This document shows positions 11,438 to 24,689 of a stretch of 64,000 bases of DNA, piece after piece. The notes under the pieces were generated by a model. The model did no database searches and was not told the origin of the DNA. It was given only the letters and a program-made list of their open reading frames with translations. The stretch's first letter is position 1. Every line of letters begins with the position of its first letter. Location of the stretch: contig NC_073695.1 of the NCBI RefSeq assembly GCF_029784165.1, positions 226,891,916 to 226,955,915 of the forward strand, given 5' to 3'. A program made the position numbers and the translations under genes. Source of the DNA: Wyeomyia smithii. Lineage: Eukaryota; Arthropoda; Insecta; Diptera; Culicidae.

Positions 11438-14400
11438 TTTAATTATCGATAGTTAATTTGAGTTTTGCACTAAAGACAGTTAAAAATTTATGTCGTTTTC
11501 AATGCTTAAATCGGTGCTCATTATGCTCTCATTCCCCCTACACTGTTTTTTTTTTGTTTTTCCAAATTTTTCGAATTGTCACAAAATATTAAATATCTAA
11601 AAAGTACTTTTTATTTAAATTTGACAATATAATAATAAAGTGTACCCTAGGGGCTCGATGTTTCCCAATTCACTGTTTTAAACTGTGGAAATAAATAAAA
11701 GATTTTAACTTTTTACCCGTTTCTGCGAATTTTGGTACCCTTAGCTAGCACGGAAATGCGTATAGTCTTTAGAAACTTTAACGAATTTTGCTCGTAAGCA
11801 AACGTAGAAACGATGAACCTGACCAGCAATAACTTCCTATTAAAAGTTGACAGGAATAGTTAAAAAGCTATAATTTTTCATTTTTGCCCAGTTTGAGCTC
11901 TTAGGCAAAATCTATGTTGAGCAGTGTAATTTTAGAACTACTTTTTTTACAATTGGCATTCTACAGGCCTGCCACAAGTTATACAGCATATCATTTAAAA
12001 CGGAAATCCTAAGCACAGTGAATATTTTTAAATAAAAAAATTCGATGTCCAAAATTTAGCATTTACCAGATCTTCTCGTAACTTCACGAGAGCAGCAGCA
12101 GCTACAGATATAACACTCTGCTTCCATACGAATGATCGCTTTCATTTTAAACGTCAAGAAAAAAAACTTCACACTGGGTGGTCCCGAACAAGAAGTTGAA
12201 TCCGTCCTTTTTTATTGCTAAATAAGTAACATTTTTATTGACACACACATTTAAATTATATGCTTTTCTCCCGCCTGCCGACTCCAGGTCGAGTCGAGGC
12301 CTTTGCAGCTTTTGCACTCCACCGGTCCCAAACTGGGGGACCCCCCTTGCGCACGTCGGCTCAGTCGCGGCCTGCTGTGGCTTGATTACTTTGTCTCATG
12401 GTACACCGATGGATATGGACACAGCAAGGCAACAGCCGGCCGGACGGACACTAACAACTTCACTCCTGCATGCCGGCCCGATTGTCCTCCACCAGCAGTG
12501 GGGGATTTGCTGTACCGAGACAGACCCAGGCGCGCCCGTTCCTCGTTGACCACTTCATTTATTTCTTTTTCCTATATCTGCGTGTTTGATTTTTGCGTTT
12601 GCCGTATTTATCTGCTCTATATTTTTATTCGCTTCTGCCACCAATCGAAGTTTAGTAACGAATTTGCCGGTTTGAATTTTTATTTCGCTTTGTTATCGTT
12701 GTTTGGGGAATTTTTGAAATCGTTTGCAGATTAATTTTATATTAGTTTTAAAATACGTTAACTGTGCATCATAACTGTTGCAATTGCTAACGTTGACGGC
12801 AGTTTTATGACGAAGTTGGCATTAATTTTGGCTATTCGAACGGGTTCTCTGCGATTTTTGAGTTCGATTTAGTGTTTTTACCACATTCAAAATTGTTTTG
12901 TAATAGTCCTAAAATCAGACATAATGAATTTTGTGTGTGCTAAAAATAGACCATACTAGGTCAATTACACCATCGATCTAATTTATTGACAGCTGAGGTC
13001 AATTGAACTGCGCCTTCGGACTCAGCTCGGCTCTTAATTCCGTCTTGGTACAAGTAAACACACAAACACGAATCATCCGAATGTAACTTCAGTGTGGACA
13101 TCTTGGCACGTGTTGATGTTTGCTTTTTTTCCCGCTCGGCGCGGTGTCACGGCCAGCAGAAGTGTAGTCCGCAATAAACAAGGGCCAACAATCATTCCCG
13201 AAGCACAAGAAACAACGACAGAGCTTAGCCCAGGGATGGAAATCAAGAGCAGTAACGACAGCAACGATGACGCGGGCAGCAGAAACGGACGGAACCGGGT
13301 GATTATTGTATGTTATGTAGAGTACGATACCTACAACAGTACGGCATGGGATGAGGACCACCAACGACGTTGCTTGAAATTGAAATTAAATTTGTCATGT
13401 TTGGAACGGTTAGACATTAATATTATTGCTATAGCAAGCTTATAGAGAGCTTCAGGCTGATACGAGCCTGGCGGGAAAGCGGAGTTGGAAGTGGTGCATA
13501 GTAAATTTAAGAACGACCTCCGTGAAGGAAATGATGAATGGAAAGAGAGACAAATCAGACGAACTGAAATCAAGCCCGAATGTAGATCTCGGATGGGGTT
13601 GTGGGTTGGTGTAGTTGGTGTTTTGGCCGCGAAGGAATATAGCAGTGTCGCCGTGGAGGGGATCGCTGGTCTGCGATGGTGGTTTCCGTAAGGAGATAAG
13701 CTGAGATAAAAGAAAACCAAGAACACTATATACATAATAATAATTTCTTCTTTTATACAGCGCTGATGTGTTCGGAAAACGGATAAAAGTCTCGGAGCGT
13801 GGTTGGAATGAACAACGATTCTCTTATGTGGCTCAGGTTTCCGAGGGAATGAGCAGTTTACAAACCTACAAAGTCAATTGGATCAGTAATGGCTTTATTT
13901 GAGCGATGTTGATATTTTACCTGGTATTTTATTGCCGAGATAGACGCACATAAACAACAAATTGGAAATTTTGATCATATGGGTTACGTCTACGGATTCG
14001 TTTTGAACTAATCATTTTGGTTTGAATCCCATTGACTAGGTTCAAGTTACAAATAATCCCATAAAATAGTGTCTTCTTGTTTGAGTTATAATCGCCTATT
14101 ACCGCACTAAACAATCAAGTATGAAACATCCTAAATAACCTAAATTATTCTAAAGCATTAATTTCAGCGTTAAAAAGTTATCACGTTTCCACGTCACTCC
14201 TGCTGGTGTTTTTTTTTTTTCTAATATAGAAACTAAACAAGCTCCAACACCAGAAAATAAAATATTAACACATGTTGTAAAGTTACCAATATTTTTAATA
14301 TATTCCAAATGACAGCTGAACACAGACCTATTTCCGAGAAATGACACAACGTCTTCTCCTAAATTGGAAGAACGTGTTCAATATTTGTACGGACATGCGG

Positions 14401-15170
14401 CCGCGTCTACACGAAGCTAAACGGTGTCATCCTGGGACCCTATTTTCACACTTCTCGTCTGTTTGCGCACGACTTCGTGGTCTAGAGATATATCCTTATA
14501 GATTTTTTCTGCGTCAAACGGCCCTTTCGAGAAGCTTCCAACCAAAACGAAATCCGGATGGTTTGGACTGATGTTTGGGTGATTGATAGTACATGCGTAC
14601 AAACATTGTGTGTATGACATTTCGAACCGTTTTATTGTTTGCAGTTTGCCGGAGAAACGAACGCAAATAATCAAGACAGAAAAAAGGGATATCTCCGGGA
14701 AGCCTAAAAATCTAGCACCAAGCAGGTCCGTTCCAAAAATATTTGACGGGGGTAAATATTTACAAGCGCTTGTTTGCGTCTTTGTTTATCGCCTTTACGC
14801 GACCGGGACACTAACATGTTTTTGGCCAGACCCCTGACTCAGGGACCGATCGTCAAAATTTTGCTACATCTTTTCGCCTTTCGCTTTTCGGCCTGTACTT
14901 CGAGACCCAAAAGGAAACTCCGAAGAAAAATAAAAAAGTCACTCTTATGAGTTATTACGAAATTGATGGTTAGCTCGAGTTTTCATGCTGGGTTTATGTT
15001 GTGCATTGGTGAACCATTCCTGGAATATGGCCAAATTTTATTTTTCTGGATGCTAAGGACGAACCAAAGCGACGCAGGATCTTGATTTACGTGATAATAA
15101 TGTTAAAACTCAGTTTAAGTTATGACCAAGTATTAAAGGGGTTTATGAGTATTAGTTAGACATTTAAAAC
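11438..15170. other. Gene-poor interval, no product recognised
   Basis: Several short open frames exist (12303-12734, 143 codons; 13092-13445, 117 codons; 13735-13331 minus, 134 codons), but none shows a known domain or splice-supported structure. 12250-12540 and 13000-13700 are less AT-rich than their surroundings and could be untranslated exons or old repeats. No tRNA or rRNA signal was seen. Confidence 0.45.
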
Positions 15171-15830
15171 CAGTGGTGGGCACCGCTAACCGAAAATTTA
15201 GCGACGCTAATCGCTAAGCCGCTAACCGGAAAATTTAGCTCGATAATCGCTAAACGCTAAACCCAAATTAGCGGAACTTTCGCTAATCGCTAACTTATAA
15301 ATATGTAAATAGTCATATCGCTATATTTATTGCTCATGTTTTGTAAGATCTGGACCACTCTAATCTTTGGTGGTAAAACAAACGAAAGCAATTACTTTTC
15401 AGAGCTATTTCCAATAAGAGGTTCACAAAACGGTGGTCATACTTGATTTTGTGAAAACAAGGAGTAACAAAAGTTATTCAGCTTGCATTTAAAATAGATG
15501 CTTTTAGTAATGTTTTCATAAAAGTTTGATTATTATCTGAATCGAAAAAGTAGAACCAAAGTTGTCATAATTTCAAGCGCATTGTAATTTACAAAAGTTC
15601 TTGGTGTGTCGAAAATTCAATCTAGACCTTGAGCTTGTTCTTCAAAATGTTCCTGTGGCTTGTACGATAACTGGAACTCCATTCTAGGGTGAAAAGACTG
15701 ACTTGCACTTGTGTCGTAAAGAGAGAAACTCTAAACAATTAAGACAATTGAACGTTGTTTAAATGAAACAAACGTTCCAAAAGTAACTAGTAAAGTATGT
15801 TCATGTTTTGAGGCAATTCATTTATAATAT
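15171..15830. mobile_element. hAT-type MITE, 3'-truncated copy
   Basis: It starts CAGTGGTGGGCACCGCTAAC and follows the complete copy at 18249-19046, with the same GCTAATCGCTAA-rich ends and the same TGTACGATAACTGGAACTCC block. It loses similarity near 15830, before the right terminal repeat. About 75 bp of unmatched sequence lies around 15715-15790. Confidence 0.8.
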
Positions 15831-16794
15831 CAATTGTACAACTAGCGTGGGAGCGTACTTTACACCAACGGCAGTAAATTTGACCTATGATACTTGAATC
15901 ACAGAAGGTATCATAAAAAATTAAGATCAACATTCTCATATAACGTGCGGTTGATGTATGTTCATTTAAGTATAAGATATGCAGATTTGAGTAAAATTAG
16001 CTTCGTTTGCGAATTTTGCGATGATTTCCACTTCTGACACAAGACACAAGAGTATCGGCATCGACACCAACGGATACGACACAGCACGGAGGAATGTCCT
16101 TTCGAGCGCCGCCCGAGGTGCGTATACGTAAGGTATATTATTGTGCATACGCGAAAAGACACAAACTTTTCAGACGTACAACTCATGCAGCTTGTTATTA
16201 TATGTAATGTCTCACCAACCAAACATTCGCATAGCTATAAAATTTATGATGAACTTGGCAACGATTGAAAATTATTCGCATCTGATAATCTGTGGCAGGA
16301 GTCCACGCGAAGGTTCTATGTATATATTCATATGACCAGCTAGATATCATAAATCAACGAACGAGAAATGTTGGCTTTGGTTGCGCTACTAGATAAGATA
16401 ATGCTACTCTGCATACATCAGTAAGCGAGGTTATCGTGCTTCACCGTGGAAAAACTGGTTCCAGAGAACAAGCTTGATACCGAAAATTACCACTGTATAG
16501 CCAATGAAGCGATGAACAAGGATAAGGCTTTGAATTTTAACTCTAAGTCTCAAAATTCAGGTTCCTTTGACGCAGAAGTGCTTTATAAGATGTAATTTTA
16601 ATGTTAACATGATTCAGCCTAAAGTGTTCTTAACTTTGAAACAAATTAGAATCTACCGAAGTGGTTTTAGATCAAATCCTAGCCGATGTCGGAAGATGTT
16701 CTAACTCTTGCCTTCCGAGATTTCCGCCAAATATTTTTGTTTGAGAAAGTGTTTCACTCATTATCGCCAAAACAAAAATAAATCTCAAAAAAAT
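15831..16794. other. Intergenic, nothing recognised
   Basis: No coding, RNA or repeat signature was recognised. The longest frames are under 90 codons and lack known motifs. Confidence 0.45.
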
Positions 16795-17166
16795 CTATCT
16801 GGGCTGAGACAAACTACCAGCGGACTGGTTGGACCCAGTCGATAAAAGGAACCATCGACTCGATTGCAGCAGATTTGACAGATTGTGTCAAATCGTTAAT
16901 AAGTTCATAGAAGTAAACGTGTAGATTCATCATCTTTTTTTTTTGAGGGGGGGATTTGTTAGTAGCTTAAGTATTTATGATAAATATTAGTAAATAATGA
17001 ATATGTGTGTCCAATCACAAATGGTGACTTCTCAACACTGTTAGAAATTTGTAATTTTAATTGTTAGGATTTGTTTGCTTTCGCAATTAGGACTTATCAT
17101 TCGTAGGGATTTAAACCTACTTGTCAGAAAAGAGGAAGTAAACTTACAACTAACTTAATTGCTAAC

Positions 17167-20100
17167 TTATCGGCTATAAAGAGAGCTTATCGTAGCAATT
17201 GAGGATTGCAACGATTTTTGTCGAAAATTGTTAATAATTTTATTTGACATAGCTTCTAATGGTTCAACACTAGTAAGTCTATGTAATTCGAGTGTACCAA
17301 ACCAAGAAGGACGCTTCAAAATCATTTTCAGAATTTTATTCTGAATCCTTTGGAGCGTTTTCTTCCTTGTTGAACTGCAAATTGACCAGATCGGTACAGC
17401 ATAAAGCATTGCTGGTCTAAAAATTTGTTTGTAAATCAAAAGTTTGTTCTTTAAACAAAGTTTAGAATTCCTGTTAATGAGAGGATATAAACATCTCGTA
17501 TATTTGATGCACTTGGCTTGTATACTCTCAATGTGCTCTTTGAAAATAAGTTTTTTATCATAAATTAGTCCCAAGTACTTAACCTTGTCGGACCAACTTA
17601 AAATAACCCCATTCATCTTGACAACGTGAGCCAAGCCAAACAATAAGGCTTGAGGAAAGAAGCCCTAGGCTTATGCGGAAGAAATATCATTTGAGTTTTA
17701 CAAGCATTGGGAAAGATTTTCAACTTTTGCAAGTAGGAAGAAACAATATCTAAACTTTTCTGCAATCGACTGCATATGACACGAAGACTTTTTCCTTTTA
17801 CGGAAATGCTTGTGTCATCGCAGAACAATGACTTTGTGCATCCTTGAGGCGAATCAGGAAGATCTGAAGTGAATATGTTGTACAGGACTGGACCCAAGAC
17901 TGAACCTTGAGGTACACCTGGAAATCTATCAGATTTTGAATTCTGATAGACAACCTGCAGAGTTCGATCAGTAAGATAATTTTTTAAAATTTTGATTAGG
18001 AAAATTGGAAAATTAAAAGTTTGCAATTTCGCAATCAAACCTTTATGCCAAACACTGTCGAATGCTTTTTCTATGTCTAAAAGAGCAGCTCCAGTGGAAT
18101 AACCTTCAGATTTGTTAGCTCGTATCATATTAGTAACTCTGAGCAATTGATGAGTAGTGGAATGCCCATGGCGAAATCCAAACTGTTAGTCTGCAAAAAT
18201 TGAATTTTCGTTAATGTGTGACATCATTCTGTTAAGAATAATTCTCTCCAGTGGTGGGCACCGCTAACCGAAAATTTAGCGACGCTAATCGCTAAGTCGC
18301 TAATCGGAAAATTTAGCTCGATAATCGCAAAACGCTAAACGCTAAACCCACATTAGCGGAGCTTTCGCTAATCGCTAATCGCTAACTTTTTAATATGTAG
18401 ATAGTCATATCGCTATATTTATTGCTCGTGTTTTGTAAGATTTGGACCACTTTGATCTGTTTTGGTTAAACAAACGAAAACAATTACTTTTTAAAGCTAT
18501 TTACAGTAAGAGGTTCACGAAACGGTATTCATATTTGATTTTGTAAAAACAAGAATAACAAAAGTTATTTAGCTTGCATTGAAAATAGATACTCTTAGGA
18601 ATGTTTTCATAAAAATTCAATTATTATCTGAATCGAAAAAGTAGAACCAAAGTTGTCATAATTCAAGCGCATTGCAATTTAGTTCTTGATGTGCCGAAAA
18701 TTCAATCTAGACCTTGAGCTTGTTCTTCAAAATGCTCCTGTGGCTTGTACGATAACTGGAACTCCATTCTAGGGTAAAAAAACTGACAAATATAACTTTC
18801 GCAGTAAAGTATGTTCATCTTTCGAAACAATTTACGTACGCCATCAGCAATTCACAGTTTTTCTCAATATTTCTATTGTCGCTTCTCTACAAAATTTAGC
18901 GAATTAGCGATTAGCGTTTCGAAGGCCAAAATTTTAGCGACGCTAACAGTTTCGCTAACCAGCTAAAAAATTAGCGAAATCGCTAACTGAATTTTAGCGT
19001 CGCTAATTAGCGAATTAGCGGATTAGCGGAATGGTGCCCACCACTGATTCTCTCAAACAATTTACTTATTGAAGAAAGCAAACTGATTGGTCGATAACTT
19101 GAAACTTCAGCTGGGTTCTTATCCGGTTTTAAAATTGGAGTAATTTTTGCATTTTTCCATAATTTGGGAAAATATGCAATTTTGAAGCAGCAACTGAAAA
19201 TTTTCACTAAAAATTCCATTGTGCTCTCAGGGAGATGTTTGATTAGTATATTAAAGATTCCATCGTCACCAGGTGCTTTCATATTTTTGAAATTTTTAAT
19301 AATTGATTTAATCTCATTAAAGTTAGTTTCAAATATTTCTGCAGGTAAAAAATTCTGGGAAGAAATTAAATCAAATTGACGTGTGACTTCATTTTCAATT
19401 GGACTCACAAAATTCAAATTTGAGTTATGAACACTCTCAAACTGCTGAGCAAGTCTTTGAGCCTTTTGTTCATTGGATACAAGAAAACGTTCACCATCTT
19501 TTAAAACTGGAATAGGCTTTGAAGGTTTCTTAAGAATCTTCGACAGCTTCCAAAAAGGTTTTGAATATGGTTTCAATTTTTCAACTTTAGTCTCAAAATT
19601 TTGATTTCTCAGAAGAGTAAATCTATGTTTAATCTCTTTCTGTAAATCTTTATAAATTGTTTTAAAAACAGAGTCACGAGAACGTTGATATTGACGTCTG
19701 CGGACATTTTTCAAACGAATTAGTAGTTGAAGATTTTCGTCAATTATTGGTGAATCAAATTTCATTTGAGCCTTTGGAACAGAATAATTCCTGGCATCAA
19801 CAATTGCACATTTTAATGCTTCCAAAGCGGAATCAATATTCACTTCGTTTTGCAAATCCATCTCATTATTGAAATTTCTCTGAATATGAGTTTTGTATCT
19901 TTCCCAATTAGCCTTGTTATAATTAAAAACAGAGCTCATAGGGTTTAAAACTGATTCATGTGATAAAGTAAAAGTTATTGGAAGATGGTCAGAATCAAAG
20001 TCAGCATGTGTGATCAAATCACTACATACATGACTTTGATCTGTTAGCACCAAATCAATTGTTGAAGGGTTTCTTACAGAAGAAAAGCATGTAGGACTAT

Positions 20101-20631
20101 TCGGAGACAAAATAGAATAGTATCCTGAAGAACAATCATTGAATAAAATTTTGCCATTGGAATTACTTTGAGAATTATTCCATGAACGATGTTTAGCGTT
20201 AAAATCGCCGTTTATAAAAAATTTCGAACGATTTCTGGTGAGTTTTTGTAAATCACCTTTAAAATAATTTTTGTGCTCGCGTGTGCATTGAAATGGTAAA
20301 TATGCTGCGGCAATAAATAAAATCCCAAGTTCAGTTTGAACTTCAATTCCCAAAGTTTCAATAACTTTCGTCTCAAGATGGGGAAGAGCACGATGTTTGA
20401 TTCGGCGATGAATAACAATCGCAACTCCACCGCCGGAACCCTGAATCCATCATATCTATGAACCACGTAATTGGGAATATATTTTAATTTTATGTTAGGT
20501 TTCAAAAATGTTTCAGTAATAATTGCAATATGCACATTATTAACTGTTAAAAAATTAAAAAGCTCATTCTCATTGGCCTTCAATGAGCGAGCATTCCAAT
20601 TTAATATTTTAATTGTTTTATTCAAAATCAT
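17167..20631 (-). pseudogene. Jockey ORF2: endonuclease and reverse transcriptase, broken
   Basis: The reading begins at ATG 20631 (MILNKTIKILNWNARSL), overlapping the ORF1 stop by 14 bases. The endonuclease shows ITETFLKP, INGDFNAKHRSW and DSDHLPITF. The reverse transcriptase shows YRPISLLSSISKLFE, FGFRHGHSTTHQLL, GVPQGSVLGPVLYNIF and the catalytic box LFCDDTS. Breaks: a one-base frameshift near 20450; insertion of the MITE at 19046-18249 between SISKLFE and the next block; a TAA at 18188-18186 just before QFGFR; and a frameshift near 17640. The last part (17643-17167) gives the conserved LQRIQNKILKMILKRPSW region. Confidence 0.88.
18249..19046. mobile_element. hAT-type MITE, complete, inserted in Jockey ORF2
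   Basis: The ends are CAGTGGTGGGCACCGCTAA and TTAGCGGAATGGTGCCCACC-ACTG. The target duplication ATTCTCTC is perfect (18241-18248 and 19047-19054). At 798 bp without an open transposase frame it is non-autonomous. The first and last 100-150 bp are dense in GCTAATCGCTAA-type subrepeats. Confidence 0.93.
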
Positions 20632-21906
20632 TGCTAAATTTTAAATTAGAAACAATTTTAATAGTAAAATTTGTGCCTATTTGAATGGCTTCAAACATTG
20701 ATTTTGCCTGCAACATGGCGTTTATAAGATCGAACATTGCCTGTTGCAAAAAAGAAAGTTTACCTGCCGTAATAGGCCCCAGGCAGTTGACATTAGAAAA
20801 AATATTTTCGGCAGCAATATTAGCTGGAATTATTACTATAGGTGTACAATTATTTTCTAGCGTGTTTTGCTTACCCATATTAACGGTCATTTTCGAACTA
20901 CCAACACTAGGCGGTATAATGTTCGAACTACCTGTAACCTGTGCATAAGTTAAACGGGTATGCAAAGGAGTAGGTAAACTATGCGTCACTGGTACGCTTG
21001 GAGAATTTTGTTTACCTTGCCTTGCCTTAACAATTGCTAAACGGGCTGGGCATTGATAAAAATTCGACATATGGTTGCCGTTACAATTCGCACAGCGAAA
21101 ATTTTTACTCTCTTTCACAAGACATGTGTCCTTTTTGTGAGAAGAGTCTCCACAAATGAGGCATTTTTGGTCAATGTTACAAAACTTTGAACCATGGCCA
21201 TAACGTTGGCAAACACGGCATTGGGTGATATGCTTTTCACCTCCGCCAAACTTTCGATATAATTCCCATATTACACGCACGTTATATAAAGCATGTGCTT
21301 TTTCAAAAAATTTTAAGTTATTAACCTCACTGCGGTTAAAATGAATTAAATATTTTACAAGGGAAATTCCAGTCCGCTGACTGTTTTCGCCTCGTGATTT
21401 TTGTTTCATCAGAATTACTTGGGTAGGGGCTATACCAAGTAATTCTGTCAAAGTAATTTTGATTTCATCAACGGTTTGATCGTTGGTGAGACCTTTCAAT
21501 ACGACCTTGAACGGCTTGGCGCTCTTCGTATCATATGTAAAAAATTTATACATCTTTTCAGTTAAATACTGAATAAGACGATTCCAATCTTTCAATGTTT
21601 GGGCCAGTAAACGGCATTCGCCACTTCGGCCAATTTGATAAGTAACTTTGACGTCGGAGAGAAACGTAGAAAGTTCTCTTTTAAAAATATTAAATTCAGA
21701 AGCAATAGTTACCACAATAGGTGGAACTTTCTCCTTTCTACAGAAATTTCACTTTGAACAGTTTTACTTCCGAACATTTCAATTTCGCCGGCTTCTTGCT
21801 CAGGCAGAATATCATATAAATTTTCACTGCATAAGCTAGTTTTAGAAAGAGATGCCTCTCTTTTCCTCCCCGTAGCGATGCGTGGTTTCTTTTTTCGTCC
21901 TGCCAT
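20618..21906 (-). pseudogene. Jockey ORF1 (gag-like)
   Basis: It starts at ATG 21906 (MAGRKKKPRIATGRKREASL). One frameshift near 21725 joins the first 65 codons to the remaining frame (21715-20618). Three zinc knuckles are visible: CRVCQRYGHGSKFC, CLICGDSSHKKDTC and CANCNGNHMSNFYQC. The family role is RNA binding and formation of the retrotransposition particle. The frameshift is the only break I see. Confidence 0.85.
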
Positions 21907-22165
21907 TTCAGGTGATACGAAAAAAGTTCAAGAATAATATCAAATTGCAAGTATTGAGAAAGAAAGAAATAGGTAGTCTTGAGAAAAACTGATGTAAGTT
22001 AACTTCCAGGTAATCTTCAAAAGACACACTGACTAAACACAAACTTTGAAGCTATAGGCAGTCAAAGACCAGTCCACAAGCAACCGAAAATACGTCTGAG
22101 ATTCATCATCTGTTTATAAATTTCAAGGCGGCATACGATTCAGTTTAGCGCAACAAACTATGGCC

Positions 22166-23402
22166 GTGTTCTCATTTGTCTAGAAGGGTAAAATCTTTTT
22201 CATCTGTACTTTTTCTTCCAAAAAACTGTATATGTAAAATTTGTGTTGCACGGAAGGATCACTCTTGTTAACGTTGCAAAATTACAAATCGTTTAATTAG
22301 TTGATGAGTTGGCTCTTCACATAGAGCAATACAGAAATGTTTCGTTTTGCTTTTATTCATGCCCAGGGATGCATCTAACGTGATTTCAAGTACACCGAGA
22401 AAAAAATTTAAAAAATCTGTACCCATCCGTACTTTTGACAAAAATCTGTAATCTTTATTGTTCAGAATCTTTCCCAGAAAAAACCAAAAATTCTTCCAAG
22501 TATTGCTTTGAGACATTTTCAGCTATGCTGTGAGCAAAATTTGGAATCAGTTTCATTCATGTATAGAACCTTTTTTAGCGATATTTGGTATAAATTTTTG
22601 CTTTGCCCTTCTAGGTTGAATTTGAATAATATTTTTGTGTTTCTTCCTTTCGTTAAAATTACTTAATGATTTGAACCATTTTTTCTGGATTCCAGGCGCG
22701 TTCTCGAACATTTTTAGTTATTTAGGAATATCTAATTTGCTTCGTCCGTTTTTATAGAAATTTTTTTTATATATTTTAGGATGAGTTTTGATTTTCCTCT
22801 GTTACTCCTGTGTACATACGAAAAATTTTTCAGCTATTTTGTCTATGTTTTAATCATATTATATTCTGACTTTTCTGTCAAATTAAAACGTTTCAAACCA
22901 TTATTAACTAGGGAAGTTGTTTTTTTAGACTTCAGAGACGTTTCACAACTATTTTGAGCCGAATTTGGAATTCATTTTTTTTATTCCTTCGAAGTTTTTT
23001 CAGATTTTCTAATCTACATTAGTTAGTTTTTTCTTGAATACAGTATTTTTACAGGTTTATAGTTGCTTTTTTCCGGTTATTAGATACTAATTTGAGATCA
23101 ATTTTTCAAATGTATTTTTTTTGGTTTAGAGTTTACCTACTGCTTTGATTTTTTTTTTAAATTTCAGATATGTTTCTCTAGTGTCTGTTGTTTCACTGTT
23201 TTTTTTTGCTTTCGTAAGTTGTGAAGTGCTTCCAATTAATGTAGGGTGCATTTTTGATTGTTTTGCTCCTAAGTTTCCTAAAGTTTGAAATGTGTTTGAT
23301 GAAATATATGGAAATTTAGGAAATGACAATCGACTTCCGTTTGTGAATGATATGTCAATTTTATTGCTCCGTTATTATTTTCGTTTTTGATCCCAACAAT
23401 CT
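22166..23402. other. Intergenic, T-rich, nothing recognised
   Basis: The plus strand is very T-rich with scattered TTTTCAGATTT-like motifs. No coding or RNA signal was recognised. Confidence 0.45.
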
Positions 23403-23406
23403 TTCA

Positions 23407-23530
23407 AAAGTACACTAAGGTCGCTTTTTACGTGGATTTTTTTACTCGGATTCCGGAAATTGGGCGTTTTTTTTACGCGGGTTCCAGAATTTACGCGATT
23501 TTTTCACGCGAATTCCGCAATTTACACGGT
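23407..23530. mobile_element. Degenerate MITE copy (ACACTAAGGTCGCTTTTTACG family)
   Basis: The left end ACACTAAGGTCGCTTTTTAC and internal TTACGCGGGTTCCAGAATTT blocks match the compact complete copy at 43222-43328. The right terminus is lost. Confidence 0.65.
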
Positions 23531-23678
23531 TTCTCAAACGCCTCGGGCCCACGATTGCTATGCCCATGCATAGCACCCACTTTATGATCCTATCTTCCTC
23601 TCCAGGAGTGAAGGTTGGTAGAGCTCCCTTCAATTGAGATTCGTAGCGATTCGTTTCGGCATCCCTTATCGTAGTCAC
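23442..23678 (-). pseudogene. Possible pogo/Tigger-type transposase fragment
   Basis: The minus-strand frame begins MTTIRDAETNRYESQLKGAL, followed by PTFTPGEEDRIIKWVLCMGI, similar in layout to the psq-type helix-turn-helix plus EEE-rich linker of DDE_1 transposases. The frame then enters unrelated MITE sequence. The short match makes this tentative. Confidence 0.35.
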
Positions 23679-24084
23679 CGGAATGCCGGAACCTCTCGAA
23701 GCTTACCGATACTACTTCCCGCACCTCAGTCACAGCTTTTCGAAATTGTTTGTTGTATATTCATGATGGTTTTCTTTCATAATATGCTGAAAACAAGAGT
23801 AAAAGTTCAACAATATATGCATGCTACACACGCTGTACGGACTTTTATTCAAGCGATTGACAAGGATCAAAATCCGTACGGCACAGTTTTTGATGAATAA
23901 AGACAATTTATACTATTCACCAGACAATATGCAGCTGGAAAATGACAAAGACTTACGGAGAACGCCAATACTAGTTCCACAACCCTAATTGGCTACGGGG
24001 CGCTAGTGATCAACATCAAAACAAAATCTCTGAATGAAATTTCATGGTTACGTAGCCAGCTGATAGTCCGCAGCATATATGTCC

Positions 24085-24195
24085 GCACGAAATTCGCGCT
24101 CAATAGGACGCTGGTTCTCCCGGTAGTTGTCGATTAAGGAGGCCGACCGGCGAGCACTTAGAGTCTTCGAGGATCCTGCGATCAATTCTTCACGT
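24085..24195 (+). pseudogene. RTE-type ORF2 C-terminal relic
   Basis: Two adjacent frames give RTLVLPVVV and EADRRALRVFE, the order seen downstream of the reverse transcriptase in RTE-type elements. Frame and stop damage is heavy. Confidence 0.5.
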
Positions 24196-24274
24196 CCAAC
24201 GAAGGTAATAAGCTAAAGTTCATCAAAGTCGGCGACGCCGTGATAGACCTCGTACTAATTGGATTTGTGTTGTG

Positions 24275-24525
24275 TAGGGATGGGCGATACTTGTATCGAT
24301 ACCAACGGTATCGATACCAGGAGCAGAAGTATCGAGTATTTTGGCATCGATACTTGTTGCTAGCGATGAGTAGCGGTATCGATAGTTTGCCTACGATACT
24401 TTGAAACGATACCGATACCACCGATGCCTTCTATTGGGGATAGGCGATGCCAGTATCGATACCAACAAAAAAAAAGTATTCGAGTACTCAGGTATCGATA
24501 CTTCAGACAGTATCGCCCATCCCTA
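24275..24525. mobile_element. hAT-type MITE, TAGGGATGGGCGATAC ends
   Basis: The ends are TAGGGATGGGCGATAC and GTATCGCCCATCCCTA. The 8-bp duplication GTGTTGTG is perfect (24267-24274 and 24526-24533). The inside is built from repeated GTATCGATAC palindromes. It is 251 bp and non-coding. Confidence 0.92.
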
Positions 24526-24689
24526 GTGTTGTGGATGCCCCCGATCGGCGGATGACAGGGGCGATTGAAAAAGACTAGTGGAAACGTATTCTGGATTAGG
24601 CAGTAGGTCGTTAACGATATGTCGAAATACCCGTTCTTTCGTTAGTCAACAGTCCCATACTTAGGATGGAGTCGCCTCTCCAGGCGTCG

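Larger units (their letters stand above)
16936..22098 (-). mobile_element. Full-length Jockey-clade LINE, interrupted by a hAT MITE
   Basis: Perfect 13-bp flanks AGATTCATCATCT (16923-16935 and 22099-22111) bound the element. On the minus strand it runs from a 5' UTR (about 22098-21907) through ORF1 and ORF2 to a 3' tail of C residues followed by about ten A. Subtracting the inserted MITE and its duplication (806 bp) leaves about 4.36 kb, a normal Jockey length. The same family is present as a truncated copy at 4598-5232. Confidence 0.93.
16795..22165 (+). pseudogene. Old RTE-type LINE relic, split by a Jockey insertion
   Basis: Left of the Jockey element, 16840-16900 reads LDPVDKRNHRLDC, comparable to the PIYKKGHRLEC box of RTE-type reverse transcriptases. 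Right of it, 22102-22165 reads HHLFINFKAAYDSV, a stop, then RNKLW, the palm motif containing the first catalytic Asp. The two halves rejoin once the Jockey element and one copy of the 13-bp duplication are removed. Coding sequence between the two motifs is also lost. Confidence 0.65.

Noticed and set aside
12303..12734. A 143-codon open frame as a possible LTR-element fragment
   Set aside because: No protease, reverse transcriptase or integrase motif and no terminal repeat could be found.
13092..13445. A 117-codon open frame as a novel gene
   Set aside because: There is no recognised domain, no splice support and competing frames on the opposite strand; chance cannot be excluded.
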